Positions 37,000-52,470 of a stretch of 64,000 nt of DNA are shown one piece after another; position 1 is the stretch's first letter; the number at the start of each line of letters is the position of its first letter. The position numbers were made by a program, and so were the translations under genes. A model generated the notes under the pieces. It was not told the origin of the DNA and did no database searches. It worked only from the letters and a program-made list of their open reading frames with translations. Origin of the DNA: Gamsiella multidivaricata (Eukaryota > Mortierellomycota > Mortierellomycetes > Mortierellales > Mortierellaceae); assembly GCF_025024155.1 (NCBI RefSeq), contig NW_026251828.1, positions 1 through 64,000 on the forward strand. Reading direction: 5' to 3'.

Positions 37000-38617
37000 C
37001 TATACAATGAAGTCCAGATCCTCAACGACATCATTGACAGTAAGACCTTGCTTGACCAGATATTCGTCGTTCCTACGTTGTATCGATAAAAAGACGGTTT
37101 AGTCATTCTGTCGGTAATATTTCAATGAGCGAAGTAGAGTTGAGAATAAAAGCATCCTCCTTACCAAAATTTTGTTAAGTGGCGCTGACCAGAATCGCAG
37201 AGCAGAGTGACAATGGTATGGCCGGGACCTAGCTCGCGCGCGATCCGAACAGCTGCTACGCAGTTGACTGCTGAGGAGGATCCAATAAACAAACCTTCTT
37301 TGTGTACCAGATACCTTGCCATGTCAATGGCCTCCTGATCCGTCACCCGAATGGCATCGTCGATAAACCCTTCCGACAAGGCAAAATTGCGGGTCAATCG
37401 ATTGATTCCCACGCCCTCAACCACGGTGTCGACCTGATGCCGCTTTCTTTTGCCCTCTTTTTCCGTAGGCGAGTACATGATGTTGTATTTGACCTTGTTA
37501 AACAGTCCTGATCCTTGTGGGTCAGCAAGATATGTCCTGAGGTCAGGCAGCAGAGCTTTCAAGTATTTCGCCACCCCGGCAAGGGTCCCACCGGTTCCTA
37601 TCATTTGCGATTGCGAAGTGCTCAGTCCTCGGCATGTCTGCATATCTATATGTCCTGCATGTCCTGCAACATTTCAGGTGTGGTGAGCAACAGACACAGA
37701 TATAATCTTACCTGCACCCATGACGATAGCATCGACGGTGCCTTGTGTCTGTCTGTAGATCTCGGGCCCAGTCGTTGTGAAATGGGCCTCGAAATTGGCC
37801 AGATTCTCGAACTGGTCAGCAAAGAATCCAGTCTTCTGGCTTGCCGATCCCTCGGCTCCGTCATCATTCTTTCCAAACTCCTGAGCACGTCTCTTTGCTA
37901 GATTGACAAACTGGTTTTTGTCGACGATGCTGACGGGCCGAACTTTCTCCACATGTGCTCCCAACTTTTCCAGCAACTGCGACTTCTCCTGTGCGACATC
38001 GTCCGGCATGACAACCCAGGCATTGTATCCCCGTGCTTTGGCCATCATGGCGAGTGAGATGCCAGTGGACCCCACGGTGCCCTCAAAAATGGTTGAGCCA
38101 TTTCCAGGTGTCAAGATATGTTCACGCTCTGCAGTGTTAATCATGCTAAGTGCGACTCGATCTTTAGTGCTGCCTCCAGGGTTCAAAAACTAGTTGCGGA
38201 TCGGTAAGCAAAGATGAGTTAATACTGATGCTCTTACTGTCACATATACCAAACAAAAACAGTGCATGACAATTCTCTTGCCTCCGCCTTGGCCAGGATT
38301 TCGCAACCGGTGGCCTCGCTGAGGGATTTGATCCGCATCATAGGTGTGTTGCCTATCAGTCCCGCTACACCGTCGCAGATCAGACTGCCTTGGTCTGCCT
38401 TGGGTAGTGAGATCAGCCTGGCGATTTTTTCTCCATTGGACGATTTCCGCCGACTGTTCATGCCATGGTGGGAATGGGTGCTCCGTCGGGTGGCATCGTA
38501 CGAAGAGGAGATACCTCTGGTTGCGAACACAATGGCCGTTGTCGAGAGAGTGAAGAAGACGCCCACTGCAGCGCCGAGAGCGATGTGCTTGCTCCTGTCC
38601 GAAAGCGAGTCGAGCAT
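37000..38617 (-). CDS. PLP-dependent cysteine synthase-like enzyme with N-terminal membrane anchor (Mcy1/Cys12-like)
   Basis: Four exons fit: 38617-38282, 38189-37712, 37597-37165 and 37072-37000, giving 439 residues. Residues about 10-33 are hydrophobic (IALGAAVGVFFTLSTTAIVF), suggesting a membrane anchor. LIGNTPMMRIKSLS opens the fold-type II PLP domain. The catalytic Lys is in NPGGSTKDR, the phosphate-binding loop is GTVGSTG, and MGAGTGGTLAG and IGSSSAVN complete the active site. This is the O-acetylserine sulfhydrylase/cystathionine beta-synthase fold; the anchor and overall pattern resemble the mitochondrial outer-membrane enzyme Mcy1 (yeast YGR012W) and fission yeast Cys12. Intron 1 starts with GC, not GT, because homology and phase demand the junction KAE-FLNPGGS. 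The start at 38617 is preferred over an upstream in-frame ATG that would overlap the divergent gene. Confidence 0.9.
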
Positions 38618-38825
38618 GGTAGTATGTTGAGAAAGTGCGAAGTTTGTGAAAGAATTGGCACCCCAAATAAAAAAATGATGGCGCAGTGCCTCTGATAAAG
38701 TTATTCGCAGACGCAGACGCGGGAAGGACATTCGATCGTACTCTGGGGCTGATCTGCGATGCGATGCGATGCGATCACTCTCTTCCACCTTCCTCAACAC
38801 AATATCCCTGAGCAATCAGCCCGCC
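38618..38825. promoter_or_regulatory. shared divergent promoter with four GCGAT repeats
   Basis: About 200 bp (or 150 if the upstream ATG at 38769 is used) separate two divergent genes, both likely mitochondrial. Four tandem copies of GCGAT occupy 38756-38775. Confidence 0.5.
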
Positions 38826-39695
38826 ATGGCAGCGGCATTACGGCGCATCTGCATGAGATCGCACCCACGCTCAGCTGTCTCGATAGAGAAACCTCTGCAA
38901 CTTTTATACCTTTCCTCACGGTTCCTACACTCAGCAAACACAAAGAAGCTTCGTACAACAGACGCAAATGATACGCGGCAGAAAGCCATCATGGCCCGGA
39001 AGCCCAGCTATGCTGGCTGGTGGACAGAGGTCATGAATTACCAGGCACCGCAAACCCTTCCTGAACCAACAGAACAACCTTTCCAGGATCATGCGTTCCA
39101 AGGGCAGCCTTCCGTATTACCAACAGCAAGCGAAATAAAAAATGGATACAGTAACACATTGCCAATTGCAGCAGCAATGGTAGCGGCATCCGCAAGGATG
39201 GAGAATACTCTGCCGACTGCCGTTTCCCAAGAATCAGCCAGTTTTACTACAGGGGCATGGTCCAGTTTGTCTCAGCCTTCATCATCGGCCGAACCGACTT
39301 TATACCACGGGTTCTCTATACCTGTCAAACCTATGCCCCCTGGCGCCGAGGATTGTTGCATGAGGTAGGACGGATCATTTCTTCAGCATGATACAAGTTC
39401 TTTGTATGCGGATGGTATGCATCAATCAGTACGAATGCTTACTAGTGGCCTTTTTTTTTTCAGTGGATGTGCACACTGTATATATGATGTTTATGAAGAA
39501 GATCGACAAGAGTACAAGCAGAAGTTGACCAGAGTTCTTGGAGAGATCGAAAAGGCTGGGTTACCACCCCCACCGTCTGTCGCAGCTGACAAGGCGGCAG
39601 GTGACATTATCGGTTTGGAGGAGGAGAAGGATGCAGACATGGACCCCGGCATGAAGGCGTTTCTGGAACTAGAGCGCAAACTCAAGGGTTCATGA
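38769..39695 (+). CDS. oxidoreductase-like domain protein (OXLD1-like), mitochondrial
   Basis: Two exons fit: 38769-39364 and 39464-39695, giving 275 residues; the ATG at 38826 (good context, CCGCCATGG) would give 256. The N-terminus is Arg/Ser/Leu-rich with few acids, as in a mitochondrial presequence. The middle is disordered and Ser/Thr/Pro-rich. The conserved part is short: KPMPPGAEDCCMSGCAHCIY then DVYEEDRQEY, the Cys-rich oxidoreductase-like N-terminal (OXLD1) signature, with the DCCxSGCxxC motif split across the intron. The C-terminus ends in an acidic helix (MDPGMKAFLELERKLKG). The biochemical function of the family is poorly known. Confidence 0.85.
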
Positions 39696-39972
39696 TGTCA
39701 ATGACAGCTGCATCCCTTTTGGCACCATGTATAGACATCTCAGTAGACCTGTCAATAATAATAGAGCAACCGACCAGCCTCATGAACCTTCTTTACAGGA
39801 CAATACCTCCCAGAAAGGGCTCTTCCCCTCTTTTTCAGTATACCTCCTTAGCTTGCTTCCTAGCTTGCTCCTCATTATAACCAAGAGCCCTTGCTTTCTT
39901 TTGGTCTTCATCAAACACTCCTTTCCTCGCCTTCCTTCTCCATCAACAGCAGACTGAATATATACTTCACTC

Positions 39973-41906
39973 ATGATTTCGAATTCAATCGCAAGCACCA
40001 ACTCCACTCTGGTGCCTGACCACACTGACCAGGCTAAAGAGGGCGGGCAGGTCGACAGGACCGAAGCACCGCCAAGGACACAGAAGAGCACACTCGAGTC
40101 CGACAGCCTTTCTGACCTCGCTTCAGATTACAGTCCTGATACTGGGCTATCTAAACTACCTATTACTGAAGCAGCTGTGCACAAAACTGCATCGGCAACC
40201 GAGCCTTCAAGTTCAGTCTCTTTTTCGTCCTCGATTTTGGCTTCTGAACACCTAAATGAGAACAACAAGAGGGTCATCTCCCTAACCGCACAATGGTACG
40301 AACCATTACTCCCCGCTATACCTCCTGTTCAATCGATTACCTGTTATTCTCTTCCTCCAGTATGCTGACCCTTTGTTGTTATCAAAATGTCATGTGTGTG
40401 GGTACCATAGGAATGGTAAGAAGCTGCCGTTTGAAGTTGACCTTCACTACACAATCGGAGAGCTAAAGAATAGGCTGGTATGTAGAGAAGAATGCCCGCT
40501 TCTTTGTCCAACATTCATATGAGATACTATGCAGTACACAACATCGCTGATCCTTTATCCGCCAACCTTTGTAGATGGAACTCACAAACGTGGAGCCAAA
40601 GCGGCAAAAGCTCATGCTCGTACGAGGGAAACTGCCTGTAAGTTACATGAGGGGGCCCCAAGCCGATATTGGGAGATAACAGTGTTTATTGTGCTCATTT
40701 TCACTCAATTACTGTGTATTTCCACAGGAGGATCATGTTGTCCTGTCGTCCTTGTCGCTAAAGAACAACCAGACGTTCTTGATGATGGGTAAGAATAGCC
40801 GTTTGCTCGTTACTTTATCTTACGGCATTAGTGTCTTGTATAGAGATGCTAATGTGCTGCTGTGCATGCAGGTACGCCCGAGGCTAGGGTTATCAAAGCA
40901 CCAGAAATCTTGCCGGACGTGTTAAATGATCTGGAAGAAGATTATACCCCCGATGATGAGGCGTTCGCCAGCATGGCTCAGAACCAAAAGAGCCTCAAGA
41001 ATACGATTGCCAAAGTATGGCTTCAGGATTCATAATGTAGCTCTTTTAGCAATTGCTTTGTGTCCTGTCCTTCACTGGAAAAAGGTTGAATCTACTTTGA
41101 CACGCTTATTGCTTCGGTGCTATAGTGCAACATCAACATCATGAATCCGCTGCGTCCAGGTGAGCCTGCGAAAGCCTTTTAGTGCACCGATTTTGCGGTT
41201 GGACAATACAGCATACTTGGAAGACTTATATTTGTTTCGACTTGCATGAGTGTAGGCAAGAAACTGCTGGTGCTGGATCTGGATTATACGCTCATCGACT
41301 GCAAAGCACTCAATAACTCGTTGGCGGATGTCATGCGGCCGGGTCTGCATGACTTTATGGCGGTGTGCTATGAGCATTACGACATCGTGATCTGGTCCCA
41401 GACTTCATGGAGGGCCTTGGAGGCAAAGGTTACGACCGTTGGATTATTGACACACCCGGACTATAAGATCTCATTTGTAATGGACATCTCTACCATGTTC
41501 TCAGTCATGAGCCAGAGGGATGGCAAGCCGTTTAGACATCAGGTCAAAGCTCTGGATATCATTTGGTCAAAGTTTCCTCAGTACACTGCCCGGAACACTG
41601 TCCATGTCGATGACCTGTAAGTCCTTTAGTCCTTTCTTTCCTTGGATATACGATGTTTTATTTCATTCTATACTGCTCTGCTGCTGTTAAACCCCTGCGA
41701 GAAAATGTATGAATAGATCGCGCAATTTTGCGATGAATCCACGATCTGGAGTCAAAATTGGCGCCTTCAAGAACGGAGCCCTATCAAGACATACAGACCG
41801 AGAGCTGTTTTATCTGGCACGGTACCTGATTAACATCAGTAAAGCCCTCGATTTCAAAGAGCTGGATCATAAGAACTGGAAGAGCCATCGCAAGACTATT
41901 TCATGA
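39973..41906 (+). CDS. UBLCP1: ubiquitin-like domain CTD phosphatase 1 (UBLCP1)
   Basis: Eight exons fit: 39973-40295, 40411-40477, 40575-40637, 40728-40788, 40872-41014, 41126-41159 (34 nt), 41256-41616 and 41717-41906, giving 413 residues. The first 100 residues are disordered and Ser/Thr-rich. A ubiquitin-like domain follows (LTAQWNGKKLPFEVDLHYTI ... PKRQKLMLVRGKLPEDHVVL). The HAD-type FCP/SCP phosphatase domain has the nucleophile motif VLDLDYTLID (Asp238, Asp240), YDIVIWSQTSWRALEAKV, and VHVDDLSRNFAMNP. UBLCP1 proteins dephosphorylate the 26S proteasome in the nucleus through Ubl docking on Rpn1. Human UBLCP1 has 318 residues, so the extra length is the N-terminal extension. Confidence 0.93.
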
Positions 41907-42282
41907 AGAGAATCCTAGATATCCACCCCCGCTAATGAATGTGCTTTTGTGTATTTTTGCTCTGTTCAAAATAAATAAATTCCGAGACCAGCAGAGATCG
42001 CATTGTCGCACAAAGTGCAAGCGAGACAAGGACTGCTTGTTGAAGAGATTCTGATGCCGACGATGACAGCACCTTCGTTTCGACTCATTCCCTCCTGAAG
42101 AATCTCTCACACGCTGTTCCCAATAACACCAAGATCACCAATCTTGAACGGTTGCCTCACTCGCCAGGTCTGAACTTGATTCATTCCAACGAGACCGGAT
42201 TCTTGTGTGTACCAGACCCCGCACTGTGTAGAACCTAACTCCTTTCCAATTCGGTCTATACCCTGTGTAGATACTTCACCTA

Positions 42283-44089
42283 ATGTCCGCGCGATCCAGC
42301 TTGAGGCTGAGAGAGGCCAGAATCAAGGCCGAGCAGGCTGAAAACTCTACCTATGTAAACGAGCGGACTCGACCTCGAGTCTGTGTTGACAATATAATGA
42401 CTACCGCCAGCACCGAACCTGTAGAAGGCCAGACGCGGTCAAGGCGCACCATTGTCAAGCGGGAGGATGAGGGACTGGACGAGGAGACGCTAGCGCGGTT
42501 GAAGCTGGAGGCGGATGAGCACCGCAGAGCCCTTGCGGCTGAAAAGAGAACCAAGCGAAACAGCGCAGCAGTAACAGGAAAACTACCCGACACGATCAAG
42601 CAGGAGGAAGTCACGACCAAGAAGAGTAAATACGCGACAAAGGAACCGGTTGGGTGGAAGATAACCTTAGATCGACTGAGAGAATTCCGGCTCCAAAACC
42701 CAGCACCTGTCGACACTATGGGCTGTGAGCGCCTTGCTGAGACCGGAGATGAAATTCCTCCAGAGGTATGTTCAGCTGCGTTTCGACCAACCAACTCATC
42801 ACACACTTGCTACCGTTATCTCTATGTTCTGAACTCTTATTCATATTTTAATTCCTTGGAACCCTTTTAGGTGAAACGCTTTCAGACGCTCATGTCCTTG
42901 GTCCTGTCATCGCAAACTAAGGATACAGTCACCTCCGTTGCTGTTCGACGACTGCAGAAGGAACTTAAAGGAGGGTTGACTATCCAGGGTGTACTGGATG
43001 TGTCGGCCGAAGAGTTGAACAACATTATTGCTGCAGTTGGATTCCATAACAAAAAGACTACGTACATGAAGCAGGTCGCGGAGATTTGCAAGACCAAGTA
43101 CAGTGGTGATATTCCAGATACGGCTGAGGAGCTGATTGCATTGCCGGGCGTTGGACCCAAGATGGTGAGGGCTGCTTTATGGAGTTCACTTTGCTCAAGA
43201 TATCCTTTACATCCTGTTTCATTTTGTTCCTTCTACACTTTGGCACTTACGTCTTTCTCCCCATCTTTGATTTAGGCTTATCTTACACTCCAGTGCGCTT
43301 GGAATAAGTAAGGATGTCTCGACGCATTGAATTTTGAAGGAAGTCATGATCAAGTTGACGCGCCCAGAACTCACTCTAAGCTTCCTTTTTTTTTTTTTTT
43401 TTGTATTTTTAAACCCGCAATCTTCAATAGGAACCTCGGAATTGGTGTGGATACCCATGTGCATCGTATTTCGAATCGCCTTGGGTGGGTCAATACAGAG
43501 AAAGATGGGCCTGAGGCCACACGCGAGGTCAGTATGAGACAGATAAATGTGGTCTTTTTTATTAAACACAGAAGTATGTCTAATGAACAACAACTTTTTT
43601 TGCGCGACTCAGGCTTTGCAATCGTGGCTTCCTAAGGAACACTGGCGTGAAATCAACCATATTCTTGTCGGATATGGCCAGGTGCTTTGTTTGCCTCGCG
43701 GACCACTTTGTGGAGCGTGTCCTGTTCAGGAACGCTGTCCCTCCGCTATGGTCACCAAGCAGAGGAAAAAAATGCTAGCCATCATCAAAAGCGAGATGGA
43801 GGAACCCTTTGGCGAAGTAGAGGTCCACAGCGTGCACGCTTCCAACAAGAGCATGGAAGCTTCAAGTACCGATGAAGAGTTAGACATCGAGAGAGGAATG
43901 GTGAAGAAGGAGGTCAAGGAGGAAATAAGTCCATTTTTTGCAAGTGACAGCGGAAACGATGTGGACGTCAAATTGGAGACTCATGATGTAGTTGATGTGC
44001 ATAAGAGCACGCTCAAAGGGAGTGGCCTTCACTTGGACGCTCGCAACCTCGACGAGGAAGATATGGATATTGAGGACCTTGTATCATAG
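42283..44089 (+). CDS. NTH1: endonuclease III-like DNA glycosylase/AP lyase
   Basis: Five exons fit: 42283-42765, 42871-43164, 43276-43307 (32 nt), 43431-43527 and 43613-44089, giving 460 residues. Residues 1-125 are charged and likely carry nuclear and/or mitochondrial targeting. The HhH-GPD fold starts near residue 130 ([16 protein letters not shown]). The helix-hairpin-helix [10 protein letters not shown] holds the catalytic Lys258; the catalytic Asp277 is in [11 protein letters not shown]. Cys328-x6-Cys335-x2-Cys338-x5-Cys344 bind the 4Fe-4S cluster. The enzyme removes oxidised pyrimidines in base excision repair. About 110 residues after the cluster are acidic and disordered ([13 protein letters not shown]), an extension not found in bacterial Nth. 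Confidence 0.95.
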
Positions 44090-44455
44090 ACCTTCACTTA
44101 CGTGGATAAATAAATACAGCTTCATTCCGCCCATTATATTATTGTTGCTATGGTCGCCACTATGGATGCTTCTGCCACTGCACATCAGTGCCACTCTCAA
44201 GACGCACCAGCATCAGAGCTGAGCAATTTCAAAAGAAAGGGCCACGTTTTTTTCTGCCTATAAATGCTGCTGTCATTGCTTACCATCCATGATATCGATA
44301 CGAAACCCCTTCAGCTTCAAAGAAGGACAATAGCCCGCGCTCATGGTCTGGTGATGTGAGATCCTCGAGCCAGATCACAATTTACCATCAGCGTTTCAAT
44401 GGTGGAACCTCGTCTCTGACACACGATCAGCATACCGAGCGAGCTCTGCTCTCTT
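44090..44455. other. NTH1 3' flank
   Basis: This is the 3' untranslated and flanking sequence of NTH1, followed by the edge of the decayed F-box gene. No separate coding region is supported. Confidence 0.4.
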
Positions 44456-46213
44456 CTACCACTCTTCAGGGGTATACAGGCGCGCGATCAGTTTGAGTCG
44501 CGTAACATAACTGCAGTTAAAACCATTTTTGGCGTAGATCTGCAGCTCGCATGTCCGAAGGCGCCCGCCGCAGCAGCCCTTGTTGATGTCCTCAGTGTTG
44601 GGGTTTATTGCTATAGAAGACACACCACCAATGACTAGCGTCCTCAACGGTGGGATCTGCTCGAACCGAGAGTGGGGCGCTGGGTGTGCAGACATTTGAA
44701 CGAGGCCCGCACTCTATTGTCCACGTTCAGAGCACTGTTTGCAGTGTTGAGAGATCCCTACCTGCAAACTCTGCAGGCAATATGTCTCGAAGGACTAAGG
44801 ATTCTAGTAAGGGTGAATGCTGGTATAACTCGAACTGGAATTGTACTGCCGCTCCAACGCCTGGCTTCAAGGGTTTCAGTCGGGAGATATGAAAGACATT
44901 GAAACCGCGTAGTTCACGTCGGCGAGTCGCTTGTCCGCTTAGCCAGGGCTCTTGAGCATTAGGCTGCCCTGGAATGCGCCATAGCCGATCGACATGGCCT
45001 CTATCGTTTGAACGAGCTTTTCAGAGCGCTATCGCTAATATGGAATGTTTCATCCAGTATGGCCTTGCTTTCTATCCGAGCGACAGTGTGGCTGCAGAGA
45101 GCATGGAGCAATTCTGCGTGCTCGTAGACGTTACAGAATCAAGCCTCGAAGCCATGACTGAACTCATGGGTGATAGTCTTCAGTACCCTGCCTTCGATTC
45201 ATTCAGATGCTGCCATCCATGCTTTCCAGAGCTGAATCAAGGCCACTGATGGATCTGTTTCTGTCAAAGAGCCTCGATTGGCAAGCTGCGTCTCCACTTC
45301 AACCCAGGCGAAGATACTTCTGTCGAGCCACGCGATTCCAGGTCCTGTAGCACACGACATCGCCATAAGAGCTTGCCTCCATCGCCATCCATGAATGCAA
45401 GGGCATATATAAACTTTTGAAGACGACTGAGCGCTTGACAGGAGACGATGTGGCTGACCATTGAAGGGTCTTGGCAAGAGCTCGTATCCAGTGAGATAGG
45501 GTTACCCAAGGCATGGATCAGGTGCAGCCGCTGCGACTAAGCCAGCTGCGCAAGTTGTTCCGAACTAGGCTGGATTTAGTGATGGTGATGATAATAAATA
45601 GTGCGGTGAGGACATTAGTGATTCTGGCTATGTCTGGTCCAGCTGCTTCTTAGGGCTGATTCGATGGCCTAGGATAGGTTACACACTCTCAGGCCAGGTC
45701 ATCTTGCCCCAGGGACCTATCTGTGGCTCTGTCTTGTTTGTAATAACCGTATCAAGTGACTCATTTCAGGGTTGTGGCTCTGGCCGGTTTCAGCTTAAAT
45801 CCTTAGTTTGAGCTGTGATAGCTACTGCTGCGGATATCGATGTTGCTATTGCTCTTACTGTTATTGATTTGACTTCTGTCGATACGGTGGTAGCGGTAGT
45901 TTGGACGGAGCGCATACAGACAGCGTGAGATGGAGCCGAGTAGAGAATGGAGGTAGCGACCTGAAGAGCGTAATGATTTCGTGTTTGAGCTGCAACAGGG
46001 TCTGCTCCACACACTCTGGCCGCCGAGAGTTGAGTGATGCTATATTGAAGCGGACTGACTCTGAAAGAGATTCGATGGGAGACCAACAAGAAAGTGGATG
46101 CACGATGGGCGGGTGGATGATATGAACGAAAGGGTTGAGGATATGGCTGGGGTGTAAGACTTGGGAAGTGAGAAAGAGCCGGTTACAGAGTAGGGAGGGG
46201 ACACGACATGACA
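44456..46213 (-). pseudogene. decayed F-box/LRR-like gene
   Basis: Minus-strand fragments in several frames resemble the long F-box/LRR proteins of this genome type. At the 3' end (44456-44695) comes SRFEQIPPLRTLVIGGVSS, then NKGCCGGRLRTCELQIYAK and a terminal RLKLIARLYTPEEW before the stop. Between 45200 and 45510 fragments read DPSMVSHIVSCQALSRLQKF and LLWRCRVLQDLESRG, the Cys/Leu/Trp-spaced pattern of such LRRs. At the 5' end (46213 leftward) the presumed start is followed within a dozen codons by a stop. Stops and frame changes throughout make it a pseudogene. No intact F-box remains. Confidence 0.5.
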
Positions 46214-46723
46214 GAGCAAAAACTTTATTGATTTTCACATTCATTGCCACCAAAACGCGTACTCCAACCCAGCGAAGCATGCGCTAAGGGCAAGGCGCCG
46301 TATCTGGCCCGAGGCGGAGTTTCAGAGCGTGTTCGGCGGTGAGTTTGGCCCACGTCGATCTTGTCCCTGGAGCAATCAGCAGCGATGAACGCTTTTTATA
46401 GCACACGCGCACGTATCACATATCGCAACACACACGCAATAGACGATATCGCATACACACATGTAGAATGTGTATACATTATATATATCACATTCTGCAC
46501 TTTTTCTTGGTCGTCTTCATATTCCTTTCACTTCTCCTCTGCCTCTTCCTGTGTCACACCACCGTCAGCGCCAGATCAGCTTCATTCATAGTCATTTCTT
46601 CGCATCTGAACACTCCCCTCCCTTTACCCGCTTTCATTCGCTTTCATTCGCTTTCATTCGCTTTCATTCGCTTTCATTCGCTTTCTTCTATTTATCCTCT
46701 CAAGCGTGGCATTCCCTCAGACG
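46214..46723. other. upstream region of muskelin
   Basis: This should contain the muskelin promoter and leader. It has CA/TG-rich sequence at 46400-46470, a TATATATA at about 46480, pyrimidine-rich leader, and the 10-bp tandem array described separately. No coding exon is supported, though an additional 5' exon cannot be excluded. Confidence 0.4.
46631..46680 (+). repeat. five tandem copies of a 10-bp unit (CTTTCATTCG)
   Basis: Five perfect, uninterrupted copies of CTTTCATTCG lie 44 bp before the presumed muskelin ATG, in the likely 5' leader. A sixth copy begins but diverges after CTTTC. Confidence 0.97.
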
Positions 46724-52137
<5,414 letters not shown>

Positions 52138-52470
52138 AAGGATGGCCACTAAGGAACATTAGCTGTTTTCAGAGTTTCTTGTATAGTAATACTGATTGTT
52201 TTGGTAACATAAAAATGCTGGTAATCATTATGTAGAGTTCAAGAACTGAGTGTTCACGATGGCGCATCACCATCAATAGGGCGCAGCATCTCTAAAGATA
52301 TTGCGACTGCGCCCAAAAGAGTACCGCACAAGGCATGACTAAAGAGCATGAGCTAGATACACCACTCATCTTCTCTTTATTGCCTATTTTCTTTTTACTT
52401 CAGCTGAGGACAAGAGCAAACCTGGTCATATTGCGAAAGGATTGCTGGGCCATATAACTTCGTGGTTTTT
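52138..52470. other. convergent 3' flanks of muskelin and INTS4
   Basis: The stop codons of muskelin and INTS4 face each other across 333 bp. AT-rich stretches suitable for 3' end formation occur (52190-52230, 52370-52400). No gene is supported. Confidence 0.4.
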
